Below are positions 7,180-8,606 of a stretch of 8,606 bases of DNA, piece by piece. Source of the stretch: Bacteroidales bacterium (GTDB lineage: Bacteria; Bacteroidota; Bacteroidia; Bacteroidales; JAADJA01); assembly GCA_021107975.1 (NCBI GenBank), contig JAIORT010000188.1:1-8606 (forward strand), written 5' to 3'. A program made the translations under genes and the position numbers. Within the stretch, counting starts at the first letter, position 1. Every line of letters starts with the position of its first letter. The notes beneath the pieces are model-generated. The model was not told where the DNA came from. It worked only from the letters and a program-made list of their open reading frames with translations, and did not search any database.

Positions 7180-8457
7180 ATGGAAAATTTCACTGATTTA
7201 CACATCAACGACCTCCGGCTTAATAAAAAACAATTCAATCGTTTTCTAAGCATTGGCCTGATATTTATTTTGTTTGGATATTTTTACATTGTATCGCCAT
7301 ACTTTAAATATAAAACTGAAGAAAAAAAAACAAATTTGGAATATGAAACCAGTAAAGCCAATATGCAGAAATATACCATAGAGGCATTGAAATATCATGA
7401 ATTAAGTAAAAATTTAAAATCAGAATTAAATAGAATTAAAAATGAAATACACGGGTTTCCTGATAAACTGGCAAGATCATTAGATTTGATTAATTCGGGT
7501 GAAAATAATACTTCAGCTTTTCAACAAAGTCAGCAGAGCAGAAATTTAAATAACAGACTGGGGATTCCTGACAGCATTGTAAACTACAATGATCGGGTAG
7601 AATGGTATATCAATAATTGGTTTGAAGGAATTACCAACGATATTCGTGAAAACATCATAAATCCTACCATAAAATCTAAACTGGATACAGCAATAAAATC
7701 CAGAAACAACATCGAAACTTTAGCTACAAATGCAATTCATACGATCAATGATCATATTAAAAGTATTGATCCGGATTTTTGGTACAGCTATCAAGATGGC
7801 AAATTACCTGTTGCCCGAAACCTTGAAGATGTGGTAGAGGAGTCTTTACGTCCTGTCTTTAAAGAGATAGATACAATTATTAATATTTCAAAGAATATAG
7901 AGGTTGATCTTAGAAATAAAATAAAAAAGGATTCTTTGGATATAATTCAATACAATGCTAATATTATAAAGATTGAGGAAAGAATAGAGTCTGTTGAATC
8001 ACCCATAGGAAAGATTCCCTTAAACCTGGTTGATTTTGTTCAATTATTCCCAATTCTTATCGTTATATTAATTGTAATGCTCACGAATTATATTTACAAA
8101 TGTGTGAGATTAGTGAATATTCTCCGTACGAAGCTCAACAAAATGAAAATTGAAAAAAATGAAATTACTTTCCAAAATTTAACCAATTGCTGGTTTCTGC
8201 CTCCCTATAGAAATATTTTTCACCTTTTTATGTTGGTTATTTCTGTTTTGATTATTGTAGGGATTTATATTTTATCCGTTTTGCATGTTATTGATCATTC
8301 TGAAATGTTTATATCATTTACAGGAGCTGAAGAATCCTTTAGAAAAAATTTATTTTTTATTGCTTACGGGATTGGGATTTTGATATTTTTCGGATGTTTT
8401 TGGTATATTCAAAAACACATAAAATCAACAGTTGTAGCAGATAACAACCAATTATAA
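7180..8457 (+). CDS. Four-helix membrane protein with large periplasmic helical domain, function unknown
   Basis: 425 residues; family not recognised. The ATG is the first start after an in-frame TAA at 7174-7176 and has an A-rich leader instead of a Shine-Dalgarno, common in Bacteroidota. Predicted helices are at about 22-39, 286-306, 347-369 and 390-410. Positive charges (RLNKKQFNR before helix 1, the Lys/Arg-rich loop 307-330, and QKHIK after helix 4) place both ends and that loop in the cytoplasm. Residues 40-285 would then be periplasmic. This segment is rich in Asn, Lys, Glu and Ile, with likely coiled coils at about 45-92 and 215-272. The gene looks more AT-rich than those to its left. 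It lies beyond a strong terminator and so is probably a separate transcript. A link to the injection system, for example as an envelope anchor or immunity-like protein, would rest on position only. Confidence 0.85.
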   Translation: MENFTDLHINDLRLNKKQFNRFLSIGLIFILFGYFYIVSPYFKYKTEEKKTNLEYETSKANMQKYTIEALKYHELSKNLKSELNRIKNEIHGFPDKLARSLDLINSGENNTSAFQQSQQSRNLNNRLGIPDSIVNYNDRVEWYINNWFEGITNDIRENIINPTIKSKLDTAIKSRNNIETLATNAIHTINDHIKSIDPDFWYSYQDGKLPVARNLEDVVEESLRPVFKEIDTIINISKNIEVDLRNKIKKDSLDIIQYNANIIKIEERIESVESPIGKIPLNLVDFVQLFPILIVILIVMLTNYIYKCVRLVNILRTKLNKMKIEKNEITFQNLTNCWFLPPYRNIFHLFMLVISVLIIVGIYILSVLHVIDHSEMFISFTGAEESFRKNLFFIAYGIGILIFFGCFWYIQKHIKSTVVADNNQL

Positions 8458-8496
8458 CCTCAATCAGACGCTTTTCTTAACCACTTATTCTTGCCG

Positions 8497-8606
8497 TTAC
8501 AATTCCCTGATCTTTATATTCCTGAACCACACATCATCGCCATGGTCCTGTAGTCCGATGTAGCCTTCTTCGGCAGTGTTTACAAAATCGTCGTAATCTT
8601 TAAACT
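8497..8606 (-). CDS. C-terminal end of a DUF1080 / 3-keto-disaccharide hydrolase family protein (partial)
   Basis: Read on the minus strand, the last 35 codons and the TAA stop (8497-8499) are visible; the 5' part runs off the right edge. The tail contains GYIGLQDHGDDVWFRNIKI followed by REL, the typical C-terminal signature of the DUF1080 family (now 3-keto-disaccharide hydrolase, a concanavalin-like jelly roll), where the final strand has the form GxIGLQxHGxxVxFRNIxIREL. Family members act on sugars or glycosides in the periplasm or at the surface and are abundant in Bacteroidota and Planctomycetota. It converges on the membrane-protein gene with a 39-base gap and no clear terminator. It is probably a housekeeping or polysaccharide-use gene marking the edge of the injection locus. 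Confidence 0.8.
   Translation of the reverse strand, partial: FKDYDDFVNTAEEGYIGLQDHGDDVWFRNIKIREL

Noticed and set aside
1..8606. CRISPR array, tRNA, rRNA or insertion sequence
   Set aside because: No regularly spaced repeats, cloverleaf-like sequences, transposase motifs or terminal inverted repeats were seen.

Overview
The window looks like the downstream end of an extracellular contractile injection system (eCIS, phage-tail-like particle) locus in a member of the Bacteroidota. The DNA is moderately AT-rich. The evidence for lineage is indirect: A-rich, Shine-Dalgarno-poor leaders at some starts, and a terminal gene fragment whose C-terminus has the form typical of Bacteroidota DUF1080/3-keto-disaccharide hydrolases. 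The eCIS assignment rests on two proteins: a DUF6519-type protein at the left edge and a DUF4157 ('eCIS core') protein with an HELTH motif in the middle. No sheath, tube, baseplate or ATPase gene is visible, so the core of the particle would have to lie to the left of the window.

Layout: (1) 2-3211 (+), the 3' part of a very large multidomain protein. Visible in order are the end of a DUF6519 region, a Cys-containing 'HLHGWGIVCGLQV' domain, a beta-propeller-like stretch, a cysteine cluster, a PASTA-like domain, a coiled coil and a basic tail. (2) 3198-5306 (+), overlapping the previous gene by 14 nt, a 702-residue fusion of three GT-A-type glycosyltransferase modules. (3) 5491-6954 (+), a DUF4157 protein with a Glu-rich repeat linker and an unrecognised Cys-rich C-terminal domain, preceded by the best ribosome binding site in the window and followed by a clear intrinsic terminator at 6977-7003. 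(4) 7180-8457 (+), a four-helix membrane protein with a large predicted periplasmic helical domain, of unknown function. (5) 8497-8606 (-), the last 35 codons of a DUF1080 family protein, convergent with gene 4 and probably outside the injection-system locus.

How the genes may work together (inference): gene 1 would be a structural or surface-exposed component of the particle, and the overlapping glycosyltransferase could modify it or another particle protein. The DUF4157 protein would be a particle-associated metalloprotease-like factor or a carrier of the C-terminal domain as cargo. The membrane protein is separated from this group by the terminator and may be its own unit. The most unusual feature is the translationally coupled pair of a giant DUF6519/propeller/PASTA protein with a triple glycosyltransferase.
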